Positions 25,501 to 37,458 of a DNA stretch of 64,000 bases are shown piece after piece. Numbering within the stretch: position 1 is the first letter of the stretch; the number at the start of each line of letters is the position of its first letter. A program made the translations under genes and the position numbers. Under the pieces are notes generated by a model. That model made no database searches. It was not told the origin of the DNA and saw only the letters and a program-made list of their open reading frames with translations. Source of the stretch: Boswellia sacra (lineage: Eukaryota; Streptophyta; Magnoliopsida; Sapindales; Burseraceae); assembly GCA_013180625.2 (NCBI GenBank), contig SNVD02004849.1:62001-126000 (forward strand). Reading direction: 5' to 3'.

Positions 25501-26967
25501 CTCCCTGGGCTGACAAGTTGGTGGAGGACTATTTGAAAGAGGGTGATAAAAAATGTTAGATCCTGAATCTCTAAGTAGCACCCAAAACTTGTATGAAACA
25601 TGTCCTATTGGTGCTAAGTCAAAGGAGAACGAATCTAATGAATATAGTCCCAACTCTCCAAATTCGTGATTAAGGTGTGGCAATGCTTAAGGTGTGGTAA
25701 TGCTTGCCTGCCTTCAAGTTAAATGTAAGCCCATGCTCATTTGCCGTGTCCAAACCTTCATATAACAACACAAAAAGCATTTAGATTAAGAAAAACTTAC
25801 CAAAAATGTCAAAAAACTGTAAAACTACCAAAACGCTCAACAACACTCAACAAAGAAACAATTTGACACTTGACAATACTTTAAAACTAACACCTGATAA
25901 TTAATACATCGAGTGTCTGACAAAGGTAGGATGTGGATTTCCCTAAATCGACAACCAACATCAAGACTGACTCTTGACAGCGTGTTGGTGGTCAGTTTTG
26001 TGAAACTACCAGATTCCCATTGTTGAACACGTCTATCGTGCATTGGATTTTCCTACAACTGATAAACGAAATCCATCAGAAATCTGGACGTCGAGTGTCG
26101 ATTACATGGAATTAGAATGTCGAACCAACACTTGATGCCCAGACTACAAAGGGGCGTCGTTTGTCAGATTTAGTGAATCTGACACTCGATGACCAGACAA
26201 CGAAGGGTTATCAAGTATCAAGGTTATGAATCCACACTCAATAGTAGTAACTGATTCGTTATCGGATGTCAAGCACATGTCTAGAAAACTAGTTCGACAC
26301 TCAGCATTGTTGACCTTAGTCATCGAACACTTTGAGAATAGTCATTTTCACACACCCCAAGCATCCAATATTCACTAAATCGATCAAATAAATTCTATAT
26401 ACCTCGAATAACATTTGAATACGTCTAAAACACATTCATTCAACATCAAAATACAACAAAATCCCTAATTTTCAAATTTCAAATTTTTCAAAATTTCAAT
26501 ACCATTTCTAGCCTATTTCTACAACTAACATGCATGTAACTTGGATTTGCATGTAAGATAAATAGAAAATAACAACAAAATAAGAAAAAAAAGGAAACTA
26601 ACCAGTGTGATTTCGCTCTTCAAGTTGTCAGTGTCATGATATTTCCTTCTCCTCCTTAAGTGCTTTTTTTCCCAATCCTAAATTGTTTGATGACTATGTG
26701 AGATTTTGGCCCCTTTGAAAGATGTTAGTTATATGTGTGTTCGTTGATTGGGTATTGTCTCAAGAATTTTCAAAGTTAAGATTGGAGTAACGGAGATAAT
26801 GGTTATGGAAGTGGAGGGAATGAAGGAAATTCTTATAGATTTAATTAATTGAACTCAGGGTATTTAAGTAACTTCACAGTCAAAAGACCCATAGCATGCA
26901 AGTTTTAGAGGAGTTGGTCATTTTTTTAAGGGGTCCATAAATTTGGGTCATTTTTTTGAATTTTTTC
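22503..26967 (+). mobile_element. Inner MULE with transposase remnant, TSD AATTAAATA
   Basis: AATTAAATA occurs exactly at 22494-22502 and 26968-26976, a perfect 9-bp TSD. The left end GGAAAAATTATAAAAC and the reverse-complemented right end GAAAAAATTCAAAAAA begin imperfect inverted repeats that stay recognisable for about 60 bp. Inside lies a MURA-type transposase remnant on the plus strand. Both subterminal zones carry repeated GTCGAGTGTCGA motifs (about 22990-23190 and 25910-26300), suggesting internal binding sites or a very long degenerate inverted repeat. Confidence 0.8.
23789..25700 (+). pseudogene. MURA-type (MULE) transposase remnant
   Basis: It begins with an acidic, Asp/Asn-rich region (23789-24325), the only long clean frame. 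A MuDR-type N-terminal region follows at about 24335-24540 (VGQIFNSKTSF, FEAVYRAENCKWRI-like across a frame change, IRATKIADSNFFQVRKF). The MULE catalytic core at 24870-25330 gives SLGASIAGFVISIRPVV, VGGSHLKGN, MHTIESYISQAAAYL and VEKW. The expected DGAHLKG is VGGSHLKG, so the first catalytic Asp is replaced. Many stops and frameshifts show it is dead. In life it would cut at the element ends in the nucleus. Confidence 0.8.
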
Positions 26968-27844
26968 AATTAAATAAGGGTAAATTTGTAATAAAAATTA
27001 ATAAATAAGATAATTAGTGTTGATTAAACTTAGCAAAAACTATTATTTTCTCCTAATATATCTCTAATCTTCACCTATTTTCTCCCAAAACAACACCGAC
27101 TTCATCTTCCTCCCACGCTAACCTCACTATTTTCAGTTTCTATGCTTTTTTCTCTCAAATTAATTAATATCTATTCATCTTCTTTCTCTTAAATTTCATT
27201 CAATCGCATAATCTAATCCTCAAATCTACTTGACACCAAACTATTTATTTTTCTTTCTTACTCTCTCCCTTTTCAAACATCAAACTTAGAAGAAATATTT
27301 TATTGATTATTTTGTTGGTATGGAAGTAGATAATCAAATAACATGGAAACAATTTATTAATGCTAAAATTATTAACAAAATCTTTTTACTATTGTTGATA
27401 TTATTGTTTAAATTTAAAAAAAATGCAATCGCATACAAAAAATGAAAAAAAAGTCAAACACCATTAAGAATAAATAATAATTTAATTAAAGGTTAAATTA
27501 AAGGGGAAAAAAAAGTGAAACACCATCAAAATCAACTGATAATTTAATAAGGTTATTATAAGAATATCCAAAATTAAAAATTGAATCTAATGAAATATTC
27601 TTTGAAAGTATTTTAAAATTATAATTATGTCCTCCCTAAATAAGAAGTGAGGGCTAATGAGATGAAAAGTGAGGGTTGAATAGAACTACTCTTGTTGTTT
27701 TAGTAGGAATTTTCTAGGCCTACTTTGCATTTTTCATAACTTCATCCTTTCGAGACCTCTTATGAAGACATCTATCAGCTTGATTTTTTCTCCATTCTTC
27801 TAATTTGAGATTGAAAAGCATCTTTAGCAGGAACAATAGGTTGG

Positions 27845-29340
27845 CACTATAAGAAAAATTGTAATATATGACATGAATAAAATAGTCATAAACGGGGGTG
27901 GATGATAGAGAATCTATCAGTCATCTATGTCACTGCCACTCATCGATGATAGAGAAATAATCCGTCATGATCTTTATGATAGTTTTTATTAGTCATACGT
28001 CTATCACATTAGGAAACTAATTTTTTAATTAATTTCATTGATTTTTTTGGTGAAAAAATGACTTTTTAAATTGAATTTTTAGCGGCAAAATTGTTTTTTT
28101 TTGTGGATTTCAATTTAATTTTGGCGAGGAAGTTAGCAGTTGATTTTGGCTTGAAAATTAGCATTAGGTTAATTTGTTACAGATAAATTATATTGTTTGC
28201 GATAGAATTTATTATTGGTATTTTCTGTCACAATATTTAAATTTAGTTTTGTAAAGTTGTGATTTTTTATTTAATTTGCGTATTCTTGCATTTGAAATTC
28301 ATTTACAAATTCAATATGAAGTAAAAATTAAAGTACACATCCAATTAAATCCAAAAATACTTTATATTACAACATCCACATAACAAAATATAGAACAAGT
28401 TCCATAGATCAAGTACATCATTACCAATACATGAGCTAAAACATATCAGTAACTATCAACAACAACAATAATTCTAATTCAAATCCAAAAGTAACAGCAA
28501 ATGATAGCCAAACAAATCAAGTTTGAGGTTCACATGACAAATTCCAGCAACCACAAGCAAATATTTTAGATTTGACTAGCTAAGTCAGCAGAACTCCTTC
28601 CCTCTTCTCAACAAAATCCCCAACATAACTCCTTCCATTCTTAGCAAAATACCCAACAAAACTCCCAAGTCCAACAATTACTCAATCTATGCAACACCAA
28701 TGAATATACCCAAAAGTATCATTTAAAAAAAAAATTCTCTATTAAAGTAAAACTCCAAATTTCAAATATAACAAAACAATTATAATTTCAAATTGCAACT
28801 TAAAATTTCATCAATTATAGCAAATAAGAAGTAATAACAAGGTTGGTGTGTAATATCGCATTTATACTAACCATTTTGTTGATATTCTAATTATTTCGGA
28901 CCAATGGTTAGCCCACTCCAAACGAGCCTCTTCTATTTCAGCCTAAGTGTATACAATCTTTCCATTGAATTGATAACTACAAAATCAATGTCGTCAAACT
29001 TCCAAAATAATGCCATACATTTTGTATAAACCAAACCTATGATATTATATTCATCAGTAACTCACATCATTTATTAGCAAACTATTGTCCGCTATAATGT
29101 CCTTCATGTATCTCAAGACATAATAGCCACAATCCATGGTTCTCGGATGTTGTAGGGTCTATTCACAGTTAAATACCAAAATGATAATTAGAAATCTAAT
29201 CTATTTTAGGCCTAAAGTAATAGCCACACAACATTTAGTTAAGGTAATCTGTTTTACCTTCACAAATCTCATCTTAGAACTATAATTCCATCTTTCCATA
29301 CTAATCTCAGTTGTGAACAGCGCCATGGTGCTGTATGAAA
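27845..29340 (-). mobile_element. CACTA element, left terminus with Ulp1-like coding remnant (right end not found)
   Basis: CACTATAAGAAAAATTG at 27845 matches CACTA-superfamily ends and is followed by subterminal motifs such as GATAGAGAATCTATCAGTCAT and GATAGAGAAATAATCCGTCAT in short repeats up to about 28010. About 1 kb inward, on the minus strand, lies a Ulp1-type peptidase remnant, a companion gene often found in plant CACTA elements. I found no matching right end before 32417, so the element is truncated or disrupted and the listed end is only the limit of support. Confidence 0.5.
28859..29158 (-). pseudogene. Ulp1/C48 peptidase C-terminal exons, CACTA-associated
   Basis: Minus-strand exon 29158-29066, preceded by an AG acceptor and followed by a GTGAG donor, reads HPRTMDCGYYVLRYMKDII. 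It contains the catalytic Cys motif DCGYYV of Ulp1-type cysteine peptidases. A last exon starting near 28976 reads NGKIVYT, stop, AEIEEARLEWANHW, close to the C-terminal tails of CACTA-borne Ulp1-like proteins; the stop is one transition from Gln. The upstream His and Asp of the triad are not visible. It is a fragment of an element-encoded peptidase-like gene rather than a cellular SUMO protease. Confidence 0.65.
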
Positions 29341-29344
29341 GACT

Positions 29345-32300
29345 ATAGCAGTTAAGTATCTGAAAGTATTGAAGAAATCAGAAATATAAATGGAATCAAA
29401 CGGAAATTCACTTCGTAAATATGTAAGGCAACATTATTATTCCAAATAGCATTTATGATACTAATACTTATTGGTATAAATATCATGAACATAGTCCATA
29501 GAACAATTTGTATCCGGATTCATAGTCTATATGTATGTACACACACTTTTTAAACAAAAAGAGTGAAGATAGCAACATCAACATCGGTCCAATTATTAGG
29601 AATTCAAATAAATTTAATTTGTTTTTATGAGCAAATGAAGATAAAAGGATGTAATGGGTGTCTCCTTAATTTAATGTGTATGAACACGCAATTAGTCTTA
29701 TGGAAAAGTGGAGTAGCATGCCCACTTTTCCACTAATTTGTTTAATTTCAAGTCTTGGATGCAATTCATATTAATATATTCAATTTGTCTTATTTATTTT
29801 ATTTTGGTCTACTTGATCAACATAATGAGATGAAGTTAGTAATATGAATCTAATTTAATGAAGTAATTGTATAAATCAAAAATTAATTGTATTATCTCTT
29901 CATCCTTTGGTTTGGCATTAGATACTAAATACCAATAGATTAGTTTAATTAATTTAGTTTCGTGTGTTCATTTCAATTCGATTTAGTTTAATTTATTTAC
30001 TCAATTTGATTTAATAAATATAATTAAGCAATCCAATCCATTGAGACTTAAGCCCGCCACTTATTTCAATGACTAGTTGCATTTTACTCAATTACTAAAA
30101 AGATATAAGCCCCTTCCCATATATATAATTACTAGATGCCTAGTTTCATTCAAGGTTAGTGTTAAAAATATAATAAATATAAAAGTCATTAATTTTGTCT
30201 TTTAAGGTAATGATGATCTTGGTTAGTTAATTTTAAATGATTGTTAAAAGTCATTGTCACATGGATTTTGCAGCGTGAGAATTATACATTGACAGTAATT
30301 TTTCCTTGCGCCTCCATAAATGTCTTCTATAAAGATACAAAATCAACTAGATCTATTAATACTAAATTAACATGAATTAACTATTAATTAGTTGAATTAA
30401 ACATATATAAAAAAATAATTTATCTTTTTGTCAATAAAAAAATAAATATCTAAAGACTTAGCCTCTAAATTCATATTAAAAAGGAACTAATAAATTTTAA
30501 AAAACTAAAAAAAAGAGCAACCAATGAACGAAGCATTATATAAACCTATATTTTGTTGCTAATTGAGTATAAGTGGGTTGCAGTGTGTAGTCAAGCAATT
30601 TGCAGATATAGAAAAGTAATTTAAGTGAAGAAAGTGTTTTAAACTATGAAAAGCCACTTAAGAGAAGTTTATACCTCATATGTTTAAATTGAAATGAAAT
30701 AATTTATAAGCTTTTGTTCCTGTATCTATTAATTCCTTTGCAAGCCTGCCTATATGTAAAATGAAATAATTTATAAGATTTTGATAAATGATGAAGAATC
30801 ATAAAAATTATATAGTTAGAAAAGGCACAATTTAGAAAAATGATCAAAGAAAATATTTTTGTACCTCCCTATTAAGACACCAAGCATGCCATGGAATTTT
30901 CACGGCAAGGTTCATCAATTTAATAGAATTCTTCGTCGAAGTAATTGGTACACTTCCATTGTAGCACCATTGCATATTTATCCAAACATATAGCTTAATT
31001 TTCATCCCAAATTTATGGTGGGTTCTAGCATATGATATAAAACACTAGAATGAGTAATGTAAAATAATTCTATATATTCAACTAATGTGCTCAGTAATTA
31101 AACATTCTTCTACGCGTATGAGATGGGCCATTGTTAACCTGAATCGGGTGCTGTTGAAGTAAACAAGGTAAAAGAAAAGTTTAAAAAAAAAAAAGTATGA
31201 TCTAAAATCCAGATGAGATTGAATAGAATAGAATCTAGACGAGATTGAATAGAACTACCTTTAGAATACAAAACTATTTTTTTTTTTTTTAAAGTTTGAC
31301 AAAGCCAATAGCCAAATAGAATAATATTGCTTAGTAAGCAACCACTAAACAGCCAAAGCAATAAATCATTTCCAGGGAGGTTGGCATTGGTAATGGTGTG
31401 GTAAAGAAATTACATATAAAAATACCAAAATATTAAGTTATAAGTGAACTTATTATGAATGAAAAGACAGAAAGAAAGAAAGACAAAACATAGAAAAAAT
31501 TAAACTATTAAACTATTAACTTACATTGTTAAACTATTAAACTATTAACTTACATTATAAAGAGAGAGAAAGAGAGACAGAAAGAAAGAAAGATAAAACA
31601 TATAAAATTACATTATTAAACCATTAACTTATAAGTGAATTTGATCTTAATGATAAAGAAACAATAATAATGATAAATATAGATTCAAATCAATGTAAGT
31701 TAACTATTAAACTAATTTATATTATTTAAAACTTAAAAGTTTTAATATATCGGCTTCTTATTACTAAATGGCTTAATATGATCTTCAATTGCCAGTGTTG
31801 ATATCACTTATTGAGACCTTCTTGGCTAGGGTGGGCTCTAAGGTTTGAATGAAGCACAATGGGGCATAATTGCGAAAATTATACATAAACTTAATCAAAA
31901 GGATGTGAAATTGGGAATATTAATATGCTAAAATTGAACTTGTGCAACGTGAATATTAATTTAAGAGTAACTGCTATCTTAAAGTTCAAAGCACGCCCAA
32001 ACAACATTTATTTCCAATTCCCCATTAATACTAACTCTCAAGTGTTTGCAGTTCTTAATAATCAATTACTCACCAAGCAAATATCCCACACACCAAACCA
32101 TCGCAAAACACTGTAATGTGAATAGCTATAACAAATCATTCGTGCGGAGTTAAGAAGAAACTGACTCTAAATTAACGAAAGTTATCAAGAAAATAATAAT
32201 AAATTTCCATTTTAAAGTCTAAACATCCCACAAAAATCTAGCTAAAGGAAATTCATGGAGAAGATCATATATAGAAAATACCTGGTATATGAGAGTTAGA

Positions 32301-32417
32301 TTGCTCATATGCCAATTCACTAACAACCAGGCTTTGCCCTTCAATCTACAACTTCAAACAAATCTGACCTAGCATTTATACACGTCACAACTCTCAATAA
32401 CCAGAACCCCGACACCA
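29345..32417. other. Intergenic A/T-rich stretch without supported genes
   Basis: No frame longer than about 75 codons and none with a known motif. It holds short near-identical direct repeats of TTAAACTATTAAACTATTAACTTACATT near 31500-31560 and paired GAAAGAAAGA runs near 31470 and 31575. Some of it may belong to the disrupted CACTA element to the left. Confidence 0.5.
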
Positions 32418-32741
32418 TGTTAGTGCCAACGTGTACTACACTTGCATGTGCCATGCACATGATGATTTTTGGACCAACTTGTGATAAAAAAAGAATAGTA
32501 TATTGTTTATTATTTTACTGTTTCTAAAAGTATATTCTGGGAAGAATTTGATTCATAATAAAAATTCTCTTAGATTAGGACATTATTTAATGTACCCTAG
32601 TGAAAATAGGAGAATATTTATTTGTGTCCTAATTCCTTTAGGAGTTATTTATAACACTTCCTATTATATTTGTCTTTATCCTAATAAGAGTTTGATTATG
32701 ATTTTTACAGGATTTTAAGGAGATCTTAATCAGGCATACCA

Positions 32742-32792
<51 letters not shown>

Positions 32793-33326
32793 CGTTTTGT
32801 TTACATAACATATATGTTGGTTGTGTGATTTTATGTCACGGTATTCCAAGAATTGAAAGACGAGCTTCAACGCAAATTGGAATGCTCATTGATTTGATTT
32901 TATGAGTGTTTTATTCATGTATGAGAGGTTGTAATCATGCATGAGTTTTTGATTAAGTTTGTCTGAGTTAGTATACACTTGAGAGAACTTATGAGTTAAG
33001 TGTCTATGTAATTCAGTGTCAGACGTCGTGGTTATGATTTACTTAACAGTGTATTGTTAAGTTATCAACGATAGAGAGTTAGCAGTGTCACTAGAGTTTA
33101 AGATCCTGGTGAGATTTTGTTTTACAGAGATTAGGTCAGTGTGTGAGAGTGAGTCAACACTATAAACGATCCTAAAGATTATACAAACAAGAACTTGGTG
33201 AATTGCAGCTCTAAAGTCGTTTGTGGATATATGTTTTATGGTCGAACCACATAAAATCCTCCTGTGCCGATTTACATTACAACTTACTATTATATTACTT
33301 ATAACTGCATACTTCTAGAACTAACA
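32418..33326 (+). repeat. 5' LTR of a truncated Copia element (approximate)
   Basis: The right edge is secure: CTAACA at 33326 is followed after two bases by a tRNA-Met-type primer-binding site. The left edge is inferred from the TGTTAG at 32418, which forms an inverted pair with CTAACA. A (TA)n run occupies about 32744-32790. No second LTR copy exists in the window, so the left edge cannot be checked internally. Confidence 0.55.
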
Positions 33327-33328
33327 AT

Positions 33329-33340
33329 TGGTATCAGAGC
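33329..33340 (+). other. Primer-binding site (initiator tRNA-Met)
   Basis: TGGTATCAGAGC, complementary to the 3' end of initiator tRNA-Met, lies two bases after the LTR end. It is the standard minus-strand primer site of plant Copia elements. Confidence 0.9.
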
Positions 33341-33388
33341 AAGTTCACTGATATATAAGTGAAGAAAAGATCACATTGTTTTGGAAGG

Positions 33389-36011
33389 ATGGAGTTTATT
33401 CACAATAGAGGATCCGGAACACAACCACCTATTCTTGATGATGGTAATCATCCATATTGGAAGGTAAGAATGATGATGTATATCAAATTTCTTGATGACA
33501 TGTCATGGACCAATGTACTTACAGGATGGACACCGCCAACAAAGTTGAATGCTTTTGGTGATGCTAAACCCAAACCTGAGGAGGAATGGACTGATGAAGA
33601 ATACCGACATTCAAGTTGGAACTCAAAGGCTCTTAATACAATTTTTGCTGCTGTGGACTTAAATAATTTTGGACAAATTTCAAGGTGCAAAGTGGCCAAA
33701 GAAGCTTGGGAAATTCTTGAGGTAAAACATGAAGGTACTGTATTTGTTAAAAGATCTAAATTGATGATACTGGATTCTCAATTTCAAAATTTGATGATGC
33801 ATGAGGATGAGTCAATTTTTGAGTTTTACTCTAAGATATGTCACATCACAAATTTTGCATACATGTTTTGAGTTACATCACAAATTTTAGGTTGATATTT
33901 ATCTGGAATAGATCTGATAATTTTGCTAACAATTTCTGCAGTATCATAGGCAAAACTTTCACTGATGCAGAAATTGTTAGCAAAATTATCAGATCTATTT
34001 CAGATAAATATCAACCTAAAATTTCAGCCAGTAAAGAAGTCAAAAACACTAATGAGATGAGGGTTGATGAACTGATTGACATTTTTGAAAACTTTGAAAT
34101 TAATCAGAGTACTAGGAAGCAAAAAGGAAAAAGCATTGCATTCAATGTTAAAACTGAAAAATCTAATGATGAAAGTAATGATGAACTTGATGAAATTGAT
34201 TCTAAACAGACTGCTTTTCTAACGAAAAATTATGTCAAGTTCATAAAAAAGAATTTCAGGATAAAGAATCAAGGAAAGCCATCAAACTCAAATGAAGACA
34301 AGTTCAGGAAATTCAACAAGGAGAATGACAAGAAGAAATTGAAGCAACCTGATAAGAAAGGACAGATTTAGTGTTATGAATGTTCAGGTTATGGGCATAT
34401 TCAGTCTGAATGTACTAATCTCAAGAAGAAGAACAAAGGTTTGACAGCTACTTGAAGTGATGAATCCGAATCTACTTCGGAAGATAAAAAATGCATGAGT
34501 AATTTTGTTACATTCACAACATCAGCAGCTGATAAAGGGAAAGCTGTTATGACTGACATAATAGAACACTGCAGAACCAATACTAATCATTCAGATGAAA
34601 AAAATGATCAAGAATACTATGAAGAGTTGCAAGAAACTTATAATGCACTCTGCAGTGAATGGCTGAGCCAAAAAGAGGAAATCAAAACTTTGAATAAAGA
34701 AATTGAAGTGCTGAATTGTGAAAAATCATATGCTAAAAACAGTATCACAGAATTGGAGCTTGCTTTGAAGGACAAAATAGCACATATTGAGAGAATTACA
34801 ACAAAACTAATGGAGAGCAAAAGATGTGTTGATCAACTTAGAATTGGGTCAGTTAAACTTGATCAGGTCTTGAGTCTTGGAAAAGACAACTCCAACAAAC
34901 ATGGATTGGGATATGCACAAGGTAATGTTGAATCCTCATCAACAACAGTGTTTGTAAAAGCTTCAACATCAGGTAAAAAATCTAAACCTAACTCAATAAG
35001 GTCAAATCCTAGTTCAAAAAGCAATGAAACATTTGTTTCTCCTCTAAGCTCTTTCAAATCGAATCCTAAAAAGGTAAAAAAATTCATTACAATTTGTTAT
35101 TTTTGTGGTAAAAAAGGACGTGTTAGGCTTAGATGCTTTAAATTGTTGAATCTTTTGAATAAAAGATCAAAACAGTTCAAACTGTTATTAAAGTCATAAC
35201 TACAGTGGGTTAAGAAAGAGAAGACAGCAAGCAATGTTGCTCTTACTGCTCTTAAACATTCTTCTAATAATTTGTGGTATTTTGACAGTGGCTATTCCAA
35301 GCATATGACTGAAAATAAATAGTTTTTGAAAAATTTTGAAGCATGCAGGGAAGGAAATGTTACTTAATGTAACAAAGAGTATGATCATTGGCAAAGGCAC
35401 TTTGAATGTCAAAGGCCTACCCAATTTCAAAAATGTCTTGCTGGTTGAAGGTTTGAAAGCTAATCTAATTAGTATTAGTCAAATATGTGATGACAAGTAT
35501 GTTGTTAATTTCACACAAAACAAATGTATGGTCTTAGATAATTATGGTAAATGCATTTTAGAAGGAAAGAGATCTTCAAATAATTGTTATTTGGTGAACA
35601 TTGCATTTCAAGCTAAGATTTCAGATTTAGAATTGTAGCATAAAAAATTAGGACACTTAAATTACAAAGACTTGATTAGATTGACTAAGTTAGGTGCTGT
35701 AAAAGGAGTTCCTAAATTTGATGACAAAGTAAATGAAATTTGTGGACCATGTCAAATGGGAAAATAAATTAGAAGTGCACACAAATCCATTCCATATCTT
35801 AACACATCCAAGATACTTGATTTGCTTTACATGGATCTTATGGGTCTTATGCAACTTGAAAGCATTACAAGTAAGAGATACATATTTGTTTGTGTGGATG
35901 GCTTTTCTAGATATACTTGGGTTGATTTTATTAAAGAAAAATTTGACACTTTTCAAGCTTTCAGGAATCTTTGTGTTAAGCTTGAAAATGAGGAAAATAG
36001 GAACATTGGCA
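33389..36011 (+). pseudogene. Copia gag-protease-integrase, truncated in integrase
   Basis: Gag starts at 33389 (MEFIHNRGSGTQPPILD) and shows the Copia capsid signature (YWKVRMMMYI, AKEAWEILEVKHEGT). The zinc knuckle at about 34372 reads CYECSGYGHIQSEC, preceded by a stop; a second at about 35094 has its His replaced (CYFCGKKGRVRLRC). The protease motif is altered to DSGYSKHMT near 35283. The integrase has the HKKLGHLNY and CGPCQMGK zinc-binding parts, then the core start (YIFVCVDGFSRYTWVDF). Similarity ends abruptly after KLENEENRNIG at about 36011, so the integrase DDE core, reverse transcriptase, RNase H and 3' LTR are missing. A long hairpin disrupts gag at 33882-34024. Confidence 0.85.
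33882..34024. repeat. Long inverted repeat (snap-back) within Copia gag
   Basis: Arm 33882-33942 is the reverse complement of 33961-34024 except for one substitution and a 3-base indel; an 18-base spacer separates them. The right arm is the normal gag coding strand (IVSKIIRSISDKYQPKIS), so the left arm is an inverted copy of it. The 11 bases before the left arm, CATCACAAATT, also repeat nearby. RNA from here would fold into a stem of about 60 bp. Confidence 0.95.
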
Positions 36012-37097
36012 TGATAGGGCGAACCCTTCTTGCCTTTTCTTTATAGGTGAATTAGGCAAGTTGGCCCAATGATAGGGCAAACCCTTGGCCTACTGACATG
36101 GTTGTGATGGGTGAGCCATCATAATAGAGGGTACTACTTTTGGGATCGGAGTCTAGATCTTTCTACTTAGGTAAGCGCATGCAAGACTGGTGCAAGGGAC
36201 CGGATCAACGTCACATTCCTCCTTCTCTATCAGTTGAGATGGTGATCACTCCTGATATGTTCGTAGAGCGAGCTGTTAAGCTAGTTGTGGGGGAGTTCAT
36301 CAGTGAGCTTCTCTTCCCAGCTCTAACCATGACTTATTTGGAGTGGGTGGTACATTCCTATTATCGTGTGGGTGAGGCCATCCAGTTGCTATTATAGTAC
36401 CTCATCTTCGTCCTCAAACTACTTCTGCCATATCCACGAGACGGCGATTTCCAGCTCAACGGTCACCTAGACCCAAGCCTTCGGGTAGTCAGCATAAAAG
36501 GCCTCGGGGCCCCTTTCTTTTTGGTACAAGTAGCAATTCCGTGATCGAGACTGCAGATGTTTTCCTTGGTGACCTTCAACAATTTTTAGGTACCGTTATT
36601 GTTACCATTAATCGAGCTGGACACCCTGTACAACACACCTTTGACATTGTTGATGGTTAGGAGTTTGCTTATGATCCCGACGGGACCACTTTTGTAAGTC
36701 TTTATACTTTTGTTTCTTTTGACCTCATATTTGCAAACACATAAACTAACAAAATACAAATACAGGTTCCTAGAGTTACTATGGCATGACTCAGCAGACA
36801 GTGTGTGTAGCTTTAACTCTTTGCTATACAGATCATACAGGATCACCGAGTGTGTATGATTTCATGTATGCATGGACTACTTCCCTTACGACTTTCTGTT
36901 TTAATTGACCATTCTCCATGTTATTCCGAGGTGATTGTGGCCGATTAGGAAAAGGGTATGGCGAATCTGCAATACATATTGAACGAGGCCGAGACAGCTA
37001 GAGCATAGTAGCATGAGACGGTCATGAAATAGTATATGACTATCCATATGCAATAGGAGAGGATCATCAGGCTAAAGGGGAGGATTGTGCATCTAGA
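36012..37097 (+). other. Degenerate repeat with gag-like coding traces (left half)
   Basis: The broken frame on the plus strand includes MGSESRSFYLGKRMQDW, VITPDMFVERAVKLVVGEF and, near 36950-37090, a Glu/Arg-rich coiled-coil-like stretch (ERIIRLKGRIVHLD). AACCCTT-containing short repeats occur at 36017 and 36071. The sequence continues across Pack-CACTA-2 at 52429. I suspect an unclassified plant retroelement gene but recognise no catalytic domain. Confidence 0.3.
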
Positions 37098-37458
37098 CAC
37101 TACAAGAAAATCGGTCTTTTACGGTGGGCCGAAATCGCGATAAAAAGTCTTCTACGGCGGGCATACGGCGGTTTAAGCTCGCTGTATAAAATGGCACCGT
37201 AAAAACTAATTTTACTTTTTACCGTGGTTTTGGCCCGCCGTAAAAATGGTTTTACTGTAGTCACAATGACCGCCGTAAAATTTAGTGGTTTGTTGTGAAA
37301 GTATTTACCGCGGACTGGTTGCCCACCGTAAATGATTATACCCATTTTTGGTTTGCTTTTCAACCCATTGTTGGTTCACAATTCCCAAACCCAACAACAG
37401 CAATAGTAATATTATTGTATGGATATAACTAATTAAAACCTGCAAACTGTGTGGGGTA

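Larger units (their letters stand above)
22444..27691. mobile_element. Outer MULE-like element, split by an inner MULE
   Basis: The left end GAGTAATTCTATTCAACCCTC and the reverse-complemented right end GAGTAGTTCTATTCAACCCT form a long terminal inverted repeat with decaying similarity over about 60 bp. Flanks CTATTGTTT (22435-22443) and TTGTTGTTT (27692-27700) are a plausible 9-bp TSD with two transitions, as in Mutator-like elements. Without the inner insertion the element is about 770 bases, A/T rich and non-coding. Confidence 0.7.

Noticed and set aside
28859..29158. Ulp1-like exons as a cellular SUMO protease gene
   Set aside because: Only the last two exons are seen, with a stop inside, and they sit next to a CACTA terminus, where such genes are common passengers.
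31470..31600. GAAAGAAAGA and TTAAACTATTAAAC repeats as a regulatory element
   Set aside because: Simple-sequence and short local duplications in A/T-rich DNA; no nearby gene to regulate.
33329..33340. TGGTATCAGAGC as part of a tRNA gene (also at 56402)
   Set aside because: Both sit two bases after an LTR end and are retrotransposon primer-binding sites; no tRNA cloverleaf surrounds them.
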